Assembly: GCF_000304475.1 (NCBI RefSeq)
Contig: NC_018950.1
Span: 310,001-374,000, forward strand
Reading direction: 5' to 3'
Origin: Kazachstania africana CBS 2517
Taxonomy: Eukaryota; Ascomycota; Saccharomycetes; Saccharomycetales; Saccharomycetaceae
Length of the DNA: 64,000 nt
Below are positions 9,205 to 18,734 of this stretch, piece by piece (the stretch's first letter is position 1; each line of letters opens with the position of its first letter). A program made the position numbers and the translations under genes. Under the pieces are notes generated by a model, which was given only the letters and a program-made list of their open reading frames with translations, was not told the DNA's origin and did no database searches.

Positions 9205-10725
9205 ATGAGTGATGAAGAAGATTTCTTAAAAGATTTAGAAGAAGACTTGGAAGACTTTTCTGCCAATGAGGAAGAGAATTTTGAGCAAAAGGAGGGGTCA
9301 TTAAGTGAAGCGAACAAGGAAGAAGTGGTAAAGCATATGGATGGGAAAGCAGTTGAGGACGACCTCACTATATTGAAAAAGTCAGCTGGTGCTAATGAGC
9401 CATTTATGTTGGCAAGGGCAGATTTGGTTACGATAGATCCGTCATCCATATCTAATATATACCAGCTTTCCAGCAGAATATCGCATATTTTATTGCAGCA
9501 TAATTCAAAGTTTACCATGTTGCTCCCGTATTTGAATCAAATATCATTGAATTTAAGGACTGAAACAGCAAATCTACATGAATATTTAAAACTTTCATAC
9601 TCAGCACGGTTTTCTGAATTGGAATCTCTGATTGCAACAGCTACCCAATATTCTAACGTCATATATGTACTAGAGACAAGCGAGAAAGATACGGAGGGAT
9701 CTCTTGTTACTTCCTTGGAACAAGTAGCACAACTTTCAAAGGAACAGATTCTAGTGTTAATGATGTCCATGAAAACCTCATTCAATGAGTCAACTCCATT
9801 ACCCTTGGAGATCAAACAAAGACTTCTTCGGGCAAGAGAAATGATAATAACTTTGGATGAACTACGTCATACCATTGCATCATATATATCCTCTAAGGTC
9901 TACCACATTGCGCCTAATCTATGTGCACTTCTCGGTTCTGAGATTACTGCACTTTTAGTTTCTCATGCAGGTGATATTCTCCAGTTAAGCCAGGTCCCAA
10001 ATTGCAACCTTGCCTCTATAGGTAAAAAAAAACACTTATCGCATGAACTACACACGACTGCAAGTGGTGTAAGACAAGAGGGTTATATATATAATTCTGA
10101 GTTGGTACAGGAAACACCAGTTGGGAGTAGGAAACAAATGCTGCGAATGCTATGTGCAAAGGTTGCCCTTGCAGCAAGAGTTGATGCAGGCCTTAATCAA
10201 TCCAACCCAGACGATTCCTTGGGAAGACAGTGGAGAGATGAGCTTCTCACTAAGGTGAAAAAGATCAATGAAGCACCAAATGTATCGGATACTAAAGCGT
10301 TACCAATTCCAGAAGATAAACCGAAGAAGAAAAGAGCAGGAAGAAAGTTTAGAAAGTATAAACAGCAATTCCAACTGTCTCATTTGAGACAGTTACAAAA
10401 CAGAATGGAGTTTGGGAAACAGGAGACTTCTATCATGGATGCCTTCGGAGAAGAAGTCGGTCTCGGAATGACCAACACAAGCATGCAGACAGTTTCAGGT
10501 ATTGTAGGAGGGTCTGGAAGGAACGTTAACAACTCTGCCAAGATGTCGAAGTCTATGAAACAAAGAATCAAAGACACAGACAAACAAGCGAAAGAGTATC
10601 TCATTTCATTAAATGAATTTTCAAATGGAACAGGCTCCACAGGGCATTCCCGACCCAGCAAGATACAAAAACAGGACCCAAATCCTGACCACGATTGGTT
10701 CTCACATCATCTACCACCATCATAA
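9205..10725 (+). CDS. PRP31: Prp31, U4/U6.U5 tri-snRNP splicing factor
   Basis: The 506-residue protein corresponds to Prp31 (494 residues in S. cerevisiae), which binds the 15.5K/Snu13-U4 snRNA complex and tethers U4/U6 to U5 in the nucleus. The N terminus is very acidic. A Nop domain spans about residues 235-375, beginning with APNLCALLGSE and containing the ASIGKKKH-type turn; it is shared with the snoRNP proteins Nop56 and Nop58. A basic segment rich in Lys and Arg (about 370-400) precedes the C-terminal tail. The ATG at 9205 follows a short leader in another frame. Its promoter has PAC and RRPE-like motifs normally seen on ribosome-biogenesis genes. Confidence 0.95.
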   Translation: MSDEEDFLKDLEEDLEDFSANEEENFEQKEGSLSEANKEEVVKHMDGKAVEDDLTILKKSAGANEPFMLARADLVTIDPSSISNIYQLSSRISHILLQHNSKFTMLLPYLNQISLNLRTETANLHEYLKLSYSARFSELESLIATATQYSNVIYVLETSEKDTEGSLVTSLEQVAQLSKEQILVLMMSMKTSFNESTPLPLEIKQRLLRAREMIITLDELRHTIASYISSKVYHIAPNLCALLGSEITALLVSHAGDILQLSQVPNCNLASIGKKKHLSHELHTTASGVRQEGYIYNSELVQETPVGSRKQMLRMLCAKVALAARVDAGLNQSNPDDSLGRQWRDELLTKVKKINEAPNVSDTKALPIPEDKPKKKRAGRKFRKYKQQFQLSHLRQLQNRMEFGKQETSIMDAFGEEVGLGMTNTSMQTVSGIVGGSGRNVNNSAKMSKSMKQRIKDTDKQAKEYLISLNEFSNGTGSTGHSRPSKIQKQDPNPDHDWFSHHLPPS

Positions 10726-10996
10726 CCATATCTAATCATACAGGCGTATATATCCTTCAATCATTTCCATAGACATCGAGAGCCTCATCTCTTTTATTTT
10801 TTTTTTTTTTTTCTACACAAAAAATCTTATTTCCCTATCCGGAAGTACCATAAATACGATCTTTGTCGAGGAGAGAAACGTTTACTTTCGAGTTTATATG
10901 TTCGAATCATTCATGAATAGAGTGGCTAATTGAAGAACACATTCAACAAACTACTTTCGATCACGGTACAATTGCTATTTATTAAACAGGACTGAG

Positions 10997-12706
10997 ATGT
11001 TTTCTAGAACTGACAGAAATGTTGACGCATTGGCTGGGGATATGAGCCAATTGAGTTTTGACTCAGCAGCTAATAATCGATTTGCTTATCCAACAGGCAC
11101 TCCTTCTAGACACAGGAACACTAGACATGGCGGGACACCTACACCCTCTCCTACCAAATCAGCTCTTTTTGCAGGGGATGAAAGCTCTAAGATGGATATT
11201 GATGACACTACTGCAGAAATCGAGCTCATGAACTCTCCAAAGAAACTACCACAAGGTTTCCACAGAACAGCATCTTCTGCTAAAACTCAGAGACTAGTGA
11301 GCGTGTGCAAAATGTACTTTTTGGATTACTACTGTGATATGTTTGACTATGTCATAAGTAGAAGACAACGTACTAAAAAGGTGTTGGAGTATTTAGAAGA
11401 ACAAAAGACTTTAGAGAAGATACCCAACAGCGCATTGAATGATGAATGGTACGGTTACCTCCAGAAAGAAAATGAAGTATTAAGAAAAAGGAGGCTGAAA
11501 CCAAAACATAAAGATTTTGAAATGATAACACAAGTTGGCCAAGGTGGTTATGGTCAAGTTTACTTGGCCAGGAAAAAAGATACGAAGGAAGTATGTGCCT
11601 TGAAGATTTTAAATAAAAAGTTACTCTTCAAACTTAATGAAACAAATCATGTGCTGACAGAAAGGGATATTCTTACTACGACAAGATCTGAGTGGCTAGT
11701 TAAATTACTATATGCATTCCAGGATCCTGAAAGTCTCTTTTTGGCAATGGAATTCGTCCCAGGTGGTGACTTCCGGACCTTATTAATCAATACTAGATAC
11801 CTGAAAAGTGCACACGCAAGATTTTATATAAGTGAAATGTTCTGTTCTGTGAACGCCTTACACGAACTAGGGTATACTCACAGAGATTTGAAACCAGAAA
11901 ATTTCCTAATTGATGCTAAAGGACATATAAAATTAACCGATTTTGGTTTGGCTGCAGGTACTGTATCAAATGACAGAATTGAAAGTATGAAAATAAGGCT
12001 ACAAGAGGTTAAGAATCTTGAATTTCCTGAATTCAAAGAAAAATCCATAGAAGATAGAAGACAAATGTACCATTCTTTAAGACGAACAGAAGTAAATTAT
12101 GCAAATTCTATGGTAGGTTCTCCAGACTATATGGCGTTGGAGGTTCTTGAAGGTAAAAAATATGATTTCACTGTTGATTATTGGTCTCTGGGCTGTATGC
12201 TATTTGAAAGTTTAGTTAGTTATACCCCGTTTAGTGGTTCATCTACTAACGAAACGTACGAAAATTTAAGACACTGGAAACAAACTTTAAGAAGGCCACG
12301 TCTAGATAATGGTAGACCCGCTTTCTCGGATAGAACATGGGATTTAATTACAAGATTAATTGCTGACCCAATAAGTAGATTAAGATCTTTCGAACATGTC
12401 AAGAGAATGCCTTATTTTTCGGACGTCAACTTCGACAGTTTAAGAAATATGTCGCCACCATTTATCCCACAACTGGATAGTGAGACAGATGCTGGGTATT
12501 TCGACGATTTTACAAACGAAGCTGATATGGCCAAGTATGCAGACGTCTTCAAGAGACAAAATAAACTTTCTGCAATGGTTGATAACGCTTCGGTTGACTC
12601 AAAGTTAGTAGGCTTCACTTTCAGGCATAGAAATGGTAAGCAAGGCTCCAGTGGTATACTTTATAACGGTTCTGAACATTCAGATCCATTTGCCACATTT
12701 TACTAG
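10997..12706 (+). CDS. DBF2: Dbf2, mitotic-exit-network NDR/LATS kinase
   Basis: The 569-residue protein corresponds to Dbf2 (572 residues). Dbf2 with its Mob1 partner is the terminal kinase of the mitotic exit network, phosphorylating Cdc14-related and cytokinesis targets at the spindle pole body and bud neck. A polar N-terminal tail with TP and SP sites precedes the Mob1-binding helix region (about residues 95-170). The kinase domain runs from about 174 (glycine loop GQGGYGQVYLA) through ALKILNKK, HRDLKPEN (about 294), DFGLA and GSPDYMALEV. ALE in place of APE is also seen in S. cerevisiae Dbf2. An NDR-type insert lies between DFG and the activation segment. DBF20 is the duplication paralogue in S. 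cerevisiae; the neighbours PRP31 and DRN1 favour DBF2. A long T-tract at about 10,797-10,812 lies in the promoter. Confidence 0.93.
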   Translation: MFSRTDRNVDALAGDMSQLSFDSAANNRFAYPTGTPSRHRNTRHGGTPTPSPTKSALFAGDESSKMDIDDTTAEIELMNSPKKLPQGFHRTASSAKTQRLVSVCKMYFLDYYCDMFDYVISRRQRTKKVLEYLEEQKTLEKIPNSALNDEWYGYLQKENEVLRKRRLKPKHKDFEMITQVGQGGYGQVYLARKKDTKEVCALKILNKKLLFKLNETNHVLTERDILTTTRSEWLVKLLYAFQDPESLFLAMEFVPGGDFRTLLINTRYLKSAHARFYISEMFCSVNALHELGYTHRDLKPENFLIDAKGHIKLTDFGLAAGTVSNDRIESMKIRLQEVKNLEFPEFKEKSIEDRRQMYHSLRRTEVNYANSMVGSPDYMALEVLEGKKYDFTVDYWSLGCMLFESLVSYTPFSGSSTNETYENLRHWKQTLRRPRLDNGRPAFSDRTWDLITRLIADPISRLRSFEHVKRMPYFSDVNFDSLRNMSPPFIPQLDSETDAGYFDDFTNEADMAKYADVFKRQNKLSAMVDNASVDSKLVGFTFRHRNGKQGSSGILYNGSEHSDPFATFY

Positions 12707-12963
12707 TGAAATTGATAATTTTTATAACATCTACAGGTAACACATATACATATACACTATTTTTTTATAATATATAGCAGCCACATCTGAGCAGGGACAT
12801 CGATAAACATAATTAATTCATAATTTTCAGTTCCTTGACATGTTCAAAACGTTTTCTTCTGCCAAGAAGAGTCTAATATTTGGCCGACGGTAATTTAATG
12901 GCCATCAAAAATTGCTCAAAACTTAGAAGGAATAGAAAGAGCAAGCACAATAATTCGACTGAA

Positions 12964-14445
12964 ATGGCTAAAATCAAGATTCTGGTTGTCCATGGAGAAA
13001 GCAAAGATTGTCATACCATCGTGGAGAAGGTTAAAAAATTGAATTCGAAGTCAGGACCATTTGAATGCATTTTCTTTTTAGGTGATGTCGTACAAGAATT
13101 GAATGTAACGAACATTGATGGCTTACCAGTAGTATATACATTCTCCTCTACATCAGAAGTAGAATCATCCAAGATAAAGAGTAATCTAATATCACTTAAC
13201 GGGTATGGTGTATATCAAACATCGAATGATCTTAGAATCGCTTACATTATGAACTCTGCCACTGAGCTAAATGGGTGTAAAGATGAAGTTCTGGCGAAGT
13301 TTAAAGAAATCGATGACACTGTCGATATTTTGATTACAAAAGAATGGAGCAGATGTGTTGCTGAAAGGGAGCAAAGAGTGACAGGCAGCGCTATATTGGA
13401 CGATGCAATTACACTATTACAGCCAAGATACCATTTCACTGGAAAAGAGGCCAACACCTTTTTCGAGTCTCCACCATTCCAATGGAAAGAAACCAACACC
13501 ATATCTCGATTCTTAAATTTAGCATCCTATGGGAAATCCGGCAAGAAATGGGCATATGCTCTCAATTTAGAACTGGACGCAACATTAGATACAACTGCAC
13601 CTACAAATGCCATAGAAAATCCATACTATGTAACTAAGAAACGTCCACAACCCGATGATAGTATACAATCTTATCAGAATAAGACAAAAAAGATTGGCAC
13701 TGTGGTGCCTGAGGCGTGCCATTTCTGCTTCACTAACCCCAAGTTACAAGACCACATGATAGTTTCAATAAGTGATTATGCCTATATTACAATTGCCAAA
13801 GGACCATTAAGTGTTCCCAAGGGAGAAATGAACTTTTCAGGTCACTGTCTACTGATTCCTATCGAACATATTGCTAAATTCAACGTTGGTCAAGAAAATC
13901 TTCTACAATCTGGTTTTGCACAGGATATGATAAATTACGAGAAAAGCATTGTAAAAATGAACTTCAATAAATTCGAAATGTCAACGGTAGTGTTTGAAAT
14001 TAACTCTGATCGTTCCATTCATTACCATAAACAGCTTCTTCCAATTCCAAAATATCTTATTATGAAATTTAGAACAGCTCTCGATAGGCAAATTCATTTC
14101 AATAATGAAAAATTAAGACAAAATGTCGCATTAAATTTCCAAACTTATAATTCCTTATCAGATTTCAACTATAAGAGCATAATGGAAAATGCACAAAACA
14201 ATTATATGCAATTTACTGTCTATGAAACAGCAGAAAGTGACCCTACAATCTACTTAGCCACATTTAAACTTGAAGATAGAATAGATTTACAATTTGGTAG
14301 GAGAGTTTTAGCATTTTTACTGAACTTACCTAGGAGAGTCAGATGGGACTCCCCAGTGTGCTCGCAAACCAAAGAGCAAGAAGTTAAGGAAGTTGAACTT
14401 TTCCAAAAGAGTTATAAGGAGTATGAACCCAGCAAGAGCAATTGA
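12964..14445 (+). CDS. DRN1: Drn1, CwfJ-family debranching cofactor
   Basis: This corresponds to Drn1 (507 residues in S. cerevisiae), a nuclear CwfJ-family protein that associates with the late spliceosome and assists the lariat debranching enzyme Dbr1. The N terminus resembles the Dbr1 metallophosphatase fold (KIKILVVHGES, then GPFECIFFLGDVV) but lacks a full metal-binding set. The C-terminal half has the two CwfJ regions, with CHFCFTNP and a HIT-like GHCLLIPIEH motif. I place the start at the ATG at 12,964 (493 residues), because the homologue begins just before the KILV strand. The open frame extends upstream only to a TTG at 12,880, with another ATG at 12,898 that would add 22 basic residues; that alternative cannot be excluded. 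Confidence 0.9.
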   Translation: MAKIKILVVHGESKDCHTIVEKVKKLNSKSGPFECIFFLGDVVQELNVTNIDGLPVVYTFSSTSEVESSKIKSNLISLNGYGVYQTSNDLRIAYIMNSATELNGCKDEVLAKFKEIDDTVDILITKEWSRCVAEREQRVTGSAILDDAITLLQPRYHFTGKEANTFFESPPFQWKETNTISRFLNLASYGKSGKKWAYALNLELDATLDTTAPTNAIENPYYVTKKRPQPDDSIQSYQNKTKKIGTVVPEACHFCFTNPKLQDHMIVSISDYAYITIAKGPLSVPKGEMNFSGHCLLIPIEHIAKFNVGQENLLQSGFAQDMINYEKSIVKMNFNKFEMSTVVFEINSDRSIHYHKQLLPIPKYLIMKFRTALDRQIHFNNEKLRQNVALNFQTYNSLSDFNYKSIMENAQNNYMQFTVYETAESDPTIYLATFKLEDRIDLQFGRRVLAFLLNLPRRVRWDSPVCSQTKEQEVKEVELFQKSYKEYEPSKSN

Positions 14446-14490
14446 GTTGGAGTAACTTTCAGAACAACAGCAATCCAATATTACTATATC

Positions 14491-14507
14491 ATATATATAT
14501 ATATATA
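14491..14507. repeat. AT dinucleotide microsatellite
   Basis: An uninterrupted alternating AT run lies in the spacer between DRN1 and the valyl-tRNA synthetase gene. It is probably part of the DRN1 3' end-forming region, where TATATA elements act as efficiency signals in yeast. Confidence 0.7.
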
Positions 14508-14724
14508 CTAAAATAAGCATGCACTTTAGATATATTTTTCTTTGGAATATCAGATGTAAACTAAGCGGTCTGGACGAGATATTGAAAATCAAGGCAATAA
14601 GAGTTGATAGAGACGTTACCAAGTCATCAGCTGGTAGAATATGCCGTTATATGTGCATGCCAATCGTTTAATATTCTGCAATCGCTACAAAATCTGATAA
14701 TTATTTATTTCATGGAAGTGAAAA

Positions 14725-17700
14725 ATGAAGCTGAGTGTAATATTTCAGATCGGGAGAACAACTCCTTCGAAACTTCATCACCGAGCAATTAGGAAGACAA
14801 GAAAGAGGATTGAACAGTCAGTTCATGATTCAAAGAGATATTACAGCCTGAACCGTCTTGAAAATGCAGTGGGTCGTACTTCAAATGCTGGGCATATTGA
14901 GAAAAAGGCACTTCTGCCGATTACATTGGCAGAAACATCGTCATACAATCCTTCTCTGGTAGAACAATCATGGTATGATTGGTGGGACCAGATTGGCGCA
15001 TTCAAACCCGATCTTACATCTGACAAGACAATAAAATCTGAAGGTTTATTTTGTATTCCTGCACCTCCACCAAATGTTACTGGTTCTTTACACATCGGTC
15101 ATGCGTTAACTATTTCACTACAAGACGCTCTCATAAGATACTATAGGATGAAAGGTGCTACTGTATTATTTTTACCAGGCTTTGATCATGCAGGCATTGC
15201 AACTCAATCTGTTGTTGAAAGGAAATTGTGGTCTACAGAGAAAAAGACAAAGTATGATTATGGGAGAGTACGATTCAACCAAAAAATATGGGAATGGAAG
15301 GACTTTTATCACAATAGAATCAAAGAACAAATCAAGAGGCTTGGAGCGTCATATGACTGGAGTAGAGAAGCTTTCACCTTGGATCCTCCACTGTCAGACG
15401 CAGTAGTGGAAGCTTTTGTTAGACTACACGACGAAGGCCTAATATATCGGGAATCCAAGTTAATCAATTGGTCTGTAAAACTTAACACAGCAATTTCTAA
15501 TCTCGAAGTCGACACAATGCAATTGAAGGGAAGGACTTTGGTGAATGTCCCAAATTATGATGAACCTATCGAGTTCGGTGTTTTGACAACTATTGCATAT
15601 CGAGTCTGTAACTCTAATGAAAAAATACAAGTCGCTACAACTAGGCCCGAAACTATTTTCGGTGATGTTGCAATAGCCGTTCATCCTGATGATCCCAGAT
15701 ACCAGCATCTACATGGCAGGTTCGTTGAACATCCTTTTCTAGCGAAAAAGATTCCTATTATCCTCGATGCTGAGATTGTTAACCAGGAACTGGGCGCTGG
15801 TGCTGTTAAAATTACGCCAGCTCACGACGAAAATGATTACAAAGTCGGAAAGCGGCATGGTCTAGAATTCATTAACATCTTCACCGATGATGGCTTATTG
15901 AATAACAATTGTGGACGCGCTTGGGAAGGAATAAAAAGATTTGATGCTAGAAGTCTTGTCATTAAGAAATTAAAAGAACTAGATTTATACTTCGGGCAAG
16001 AAGGTCATGAAACGACATTACCTATCTGTTCCAGATCTGGTGATGTCATTGAGCCTCTTTTGAAACCTCAATGGTGGTTGAATCAAAAAGACATGGCAAT
16101 AAAAGCTGCAGATGTTGTTAAAAGTGGTGAAATAAAAATTCTACCGAAACATTCAGAAAGAGAGTATTTTAATTGGTTGAAAAATATACAGGACTGGTGT
16201 ATTTCTAGGCAACTATGGTGGGGACATAGGTGTCCTGTCTATTTCATTCAATTAGAGGGACAAAAAACCGATAAAAACGACGGAAGATTCTGGGTAGCAG
16301 CCAGGAATTCAGAAGAGGCATATATGAAGGCACACAGAAAGTTTCCTGACTCTAAATTCACGCTATACCAAGATGAAGATGTCCTGGATACTTGGTTTTC
16401 ATCTGCATTATGGCCAATCTCTACTTTAGGATGGCCTAAAAACACAGAAGACCTGGAGTTATTTTCACCGTATTCTCTTCTGGAAACAGGCTGGGACATC
16501 TTATTTTTTTGGGTAACTCGCATGATTTTATTAGGAACTCATTTAACTGAGAAAGTACCATTCAAGCAGGTCTTTTGCCATCCGCTTGTTCGTGACGCTT
16601 CTGGAAGAAAAATGTCAAAATCTCTAGGAAACGTCATTGATCCACTGGATGTAGTGACTGGAGCAACCCCGGCGGAATTACAGGATAAACTATTAAGCGG
16701 AAATTTGGATTCCAAGGAGATTGCTAGAGCCCTTGAAGGGCAAAGGAAGATGTATCCAAATGGAATTGCACGATGTGGAGCGGATGCTTTGAGATTCTCT
16801 TTATGTGGCTATACCAGCAATCAGAACTCTGGCGATATTTATTTAGATATCAATCGTATAGAAACCAACAGAAAGTTCTGCAATAAAATTTACCAGGCTA
16901 CAAAATTTACAATACAAAAATTGGGTGGTGATTATCCTCCATTAAAAATTAAACTATCTGGTAACGAAACCATGATAGAAAAATGGATATTACATACTAT
17001 GGCCGAAACTTCCAACACGATGAATGATTGTTTTAAATTGAGAGATTTTTCTGGGGCTACATTGGCAATTCATCAATTCTGGCGCTCCATATGTGATGTA
17101 TACATCGAATATTTCAAATACATTCTGAGAAGTGGCACCGAAGCACAAATTGCTTCATGTAAGGAAACGCTTTATACCGTGAATGATAATGCGCTGAGAT
17201 TGTTACATCCTTTAATGCCTTTTTTAACTGAAGAATTATGGCAAAGGCTCCATCCTGAGGCTGCACAAAACGTTACAGTATCAAAACAACCGTATCCCGC
17301 TGCACAAGAAAATTTCATGGACGAAATTAGCTTCTATAAATGTACTATTTTATTGACGACAATAAGGGAACTTAGATCACTTCTTAACCAATATCATATG
17401 CTCAAGAAGTATAACGTTTCTATTTCTGTCACTGACGAGGTAATTTCGAAAGAATTAATAGATCAGGATCTTTTCATAAAGCATTCGGTCAAATCAAACC
17501 TCGTGGATCTTCATTATAACAACAATCATGAAGACTTCTCGAGAGGGTATGCAACAAAAACTGTTGATAAGAATGTGTCTATTCATTTGACTCTCCAAGA
17601 CAATGTTGAGAATCCTCATCGGGAAGTTTTGAAGTTAGAAAAAAAGTTGAAGAACTTAGAAAGAAAAAGATCCTCACTAGAACACTCAATGAATTCATCT

Positions 17701-17784
17701 GACTACGAAATGAAAGTTCCTGATGGAATAAAAAATCTAACCAAAAGGCATTGGATGATACTATTGCCAAAATTTCAGGTTTAA
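14725..17784 (+). CDS. VAS1: Valyl-tRNA synthetase, apparently mitochondria-specific; C terminus frameshifted
   Basis: The protein joins valine to tRNA-Val. Class I motifs are HIGH (residues 123-126) and KMSKS (629-633), with ATTRPETIFGD of the editing domain, an anticodon-binding domain, and the start of the C-terminal coiled coil. In S. cerevisiae one VAS1 gene (1104 residues) makes both enzymes by two start codons: a long mitochondrial form and a cytosolic form with a Lys-rich appendix. Here the frame has a TGA two codons before the ATG, and the next in-frame Met is residue 139, beyond HIGH. The N-terminal about 60 residues are Arg/Lys/Ser-rich like a presequence, and the Lys-rich cytosolic appendix is missing. 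The frame stops after 1019 residues, but 28 codons matching the family C terminus continue in another frame to a TAA at 17,817-17,819; one missing A in the A6 run at 17,730-17,735 would explain this. Identity to S. cerevisiae looks lower than for neighbouring genes. Confidence 0.93.
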   Translation: MKLSVIFQIGRTTPSKLHHRAIRKTRKRIEQSVHDSKRYYSLNRLENAVGRTSNAGHIEKKALLPITLAETSSYNPSLVEQSWYDWWDQIGAFKPDLTSDKTIKSEGLFCIPAPPPNVTGSLHIGHALTISLQDALIRYYRMKGATVLFLPGFDHAGIATQSVVERKLWSTEKKTKYDYGRVRFNQKIWEWKDFYHNRIKEQIKRLGASYDWSREAFTLDPPLSDAVVEAFVRLHDEGLIYRESKLINWSVKLNTAISNLEVDTMQLKGRTLVNVPNYDEPIEFGVLTTIAYRVCNSNEKIQVATTRPETIFGDVAIAVHPDDPRYQHLHGRFVEHPFLAKKIPIILDAEIVNQELGAGAVKITPAHDENDYKVGKRHGLEFINIFTDDGLLNNNCGRAWEGIKRFDARSLVIKKLKELDLYFGQEGHETTLPICSRSGDVIEPLLKPQWWLNQKDMAIKAADVVKSGEIKILPKHSEREYFNWLKNIQDWCISRQLWWGHRCPVYFIQLEGQKTDKNDGRFWVAARNSEEAYMKAHRKFPDSKFTLYQDEDVLDTWFSSALWPISTLGWPKNTEDLELFSPYSLLETGWDILFFWVTRMILLGTHLTEKVPFKQVFCHPLVRDASGRKMSKSLGNVIDPLDVVTGATPAELQDKLLSGNLDSKEIARALEGQRKMYPNGIARCGADALRFSLCGYTSNQNSGDIYLDINRIETNRKFCNKIYQATKFTIQKLGGDYPPLKIKLSGNETMIEKWILHTMAETSNTMNDCFKLRDFSGATLAIHQFWRSICDVYIEYFKYILRSGTEAQIASCKETLYTVNDNALRLLHPLMPFLTEELWQRLHPEAAQNVTVSKQPYPAAQENFMDEISFYKCTILLTTIRELRSLLNQYHMLKKYNVSISVTDEVISKELIDQDLFIKHSVKSNLVDLHYNNNHEDFSRGYATKTVDKNVSIHLTLQDNVENPHREVLKLEKKLKNLERKRSSLEHSMNSSDYEMKVPDGIKNLTKRHWMILLPKFQV

Positions 17785-17819
17785 AAAGTATGGCAGATAA
17801 TTTGAAAGCTTTAATGTAA
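17785..17819 (+). pseudogene. VAS1: Out-of-frame C-terminal codons of the valyl-tRNA synthetase
   Basis: Read in the frame reached by a one-base slip in the A-run at 17,730-17,735, the sequence encodes SNQKALDDTIAKISG followed by LKSMADNLKALM and a stop at 17,817-17,819. This aligns with the known Vas1 end (KSKLDNTVAEIEG, then LEATIENLKRL). It is therefore former or still functional coding sequence separated by a frameshift that is either real or a sequencing error. The slipped part begins inside the listed CDS, just after 17,735. Confidence 0.8.
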
Positions 17820-17890
17820 AAACGTATATATATTACTTTATAAGGTACATGTGAATATAGAATGATAATGGATTAATTATTATTAACTTC

Positions 17891-18553
17891 TTACATGAAC
17901 AAGTCTTTTTTTATTTTGGTTTCTATAGTTTTCCTGAAATCTTTCGCTAATGATAGAGCGTGTTTCTCACCGTACTCTAACACTTCAAATAGGGTCGATT
18001 CATCAAAATTTCCAAAACTGTCTAACAGCAGCACGTTTTCTACAACTTTTGAACCGTCTACTAGTTGGAAAACCAAAGCGTGAGTAGAGACAGATTTCTT
18101 CAATTGTTCGTTGCTTGGATCCACGATAAAAGTTCCATCTCCCATTACTGCCATGGAAACGCCCACGGCAATACTGTTTATGGCAATAGCAGCGTCAATG
18201 AGAGCGAATACGGTCGAGTTAATGCAGCCAATAAGTTCTTTAACATTAAATAAAGTTTCCTCTTCACCGGACTCTAAAATTTGTAGCGTTATTTGGCACA
18301 GCTGCCTTGGATATTTATAACGACAAATAATGGGGCTTATGACACCACGAATTTTGTCTTGTAAAGTGATTTCTCTAGTTGTTGGTACACCGATAGCGGG
18401 ACGAACTGTGACTTCCAGAGCCAACTGTGTTGGTAGTTCTTGACGAGCTTTAGGCTCGATTGGACCCGTTACTGAACATATCACTTTGACGGACTTGTTC
18501 TCATAGTGGGATGAACCATCCACTTTGTTCAAATAACCTGTTTGAACTTGCAT
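17891..18553 (-). CDS. RRP46: Rrp46, RNA exosome core subunit
   Basis: This corresponds to Rrp46 (223 residues in S. cerevisiae), an RNase PH-fold subunit of the hexameric ring of the nuclear and cytoplasmic exosome; in yeast the ring is catalytically inactive. Nearly identical blocks are VICSVTGPIEPKARQELPTQ and YPRQLCQITLQILESGE. The frame is open to an ATG at 18,670 (259 residues), but I choose the ATG at 18,553 (220 residues). The family begins at the equivalent of VQTGYLNKVDGSS, the extra 39 residues resemble nothing, and PAC (GAGATGAG, 18,583-18,590) and RRPE-like (18,595-18,605) elements lie inside the extension, as expected for a promoter. The gene is divergent from TPC1 with a 181-bp shared promoter. 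Confidence 0.93.
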   Translation of the reverse strand: MQVQTGYLNKVDGSSHYENKSVKVICSVTGPIEPKARQELPTQLALEVTVRPAIGVPTTREITLQDKIRGVISPIICRYKYPRQLCQITLQILESGEEETLFNVKELIGCINSTVFALIDAAIAINSIAVGVSMAVMGDGTFIVDPSNEQLKKSVSTHALVFQLVDGSKVVENVLLLDSFGNFDESTLFEVLEYGEKHALSLAKDFRKTIETKIKKDLFM

Positions 18554-18582
18554 CTGTAGCTGTTTTACTCCGTAAGTATTCT

Positions 18583-18605
18583 GAGATGAGATACAAATTT
18601 TTTCA
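18583..18605. promoter_or_regulatory. PAC and RRPE elements of RRP46
   Basis: GAGATGAG (PAC variant) is at 18,583-18,590 and AAATTTTTTCA (an RRPE with one extra T) at 18,595-18,605, within 30-55 bp upstream of the preferred RRP46 start. They fit ribosome-biogenesis regulation and help decide the start codon. Confidence 0.6.
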
Positions 18606-18734
18606 TCATTCAATTTTTCAATATTGGAAGCCGAATATTCTAAGGCGCCTTTAATATTGACTGTAATCATATATAGATATAAGTGTAATTAAGTGCATCG
18701 ATTGTAGCTGTCTAGAGGATCGATTACTGTCCAT

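Noticed and set aside
12880..12963. Longer DRN1 start (TTG at 12,880 or ATG at 12,898)
   Set aside because: TTG is not a normal yeast start, and the 22 extra basic residues from 12,898 have no counterpart at the start of the S. cerevisiae protein; kept only as an alternative.
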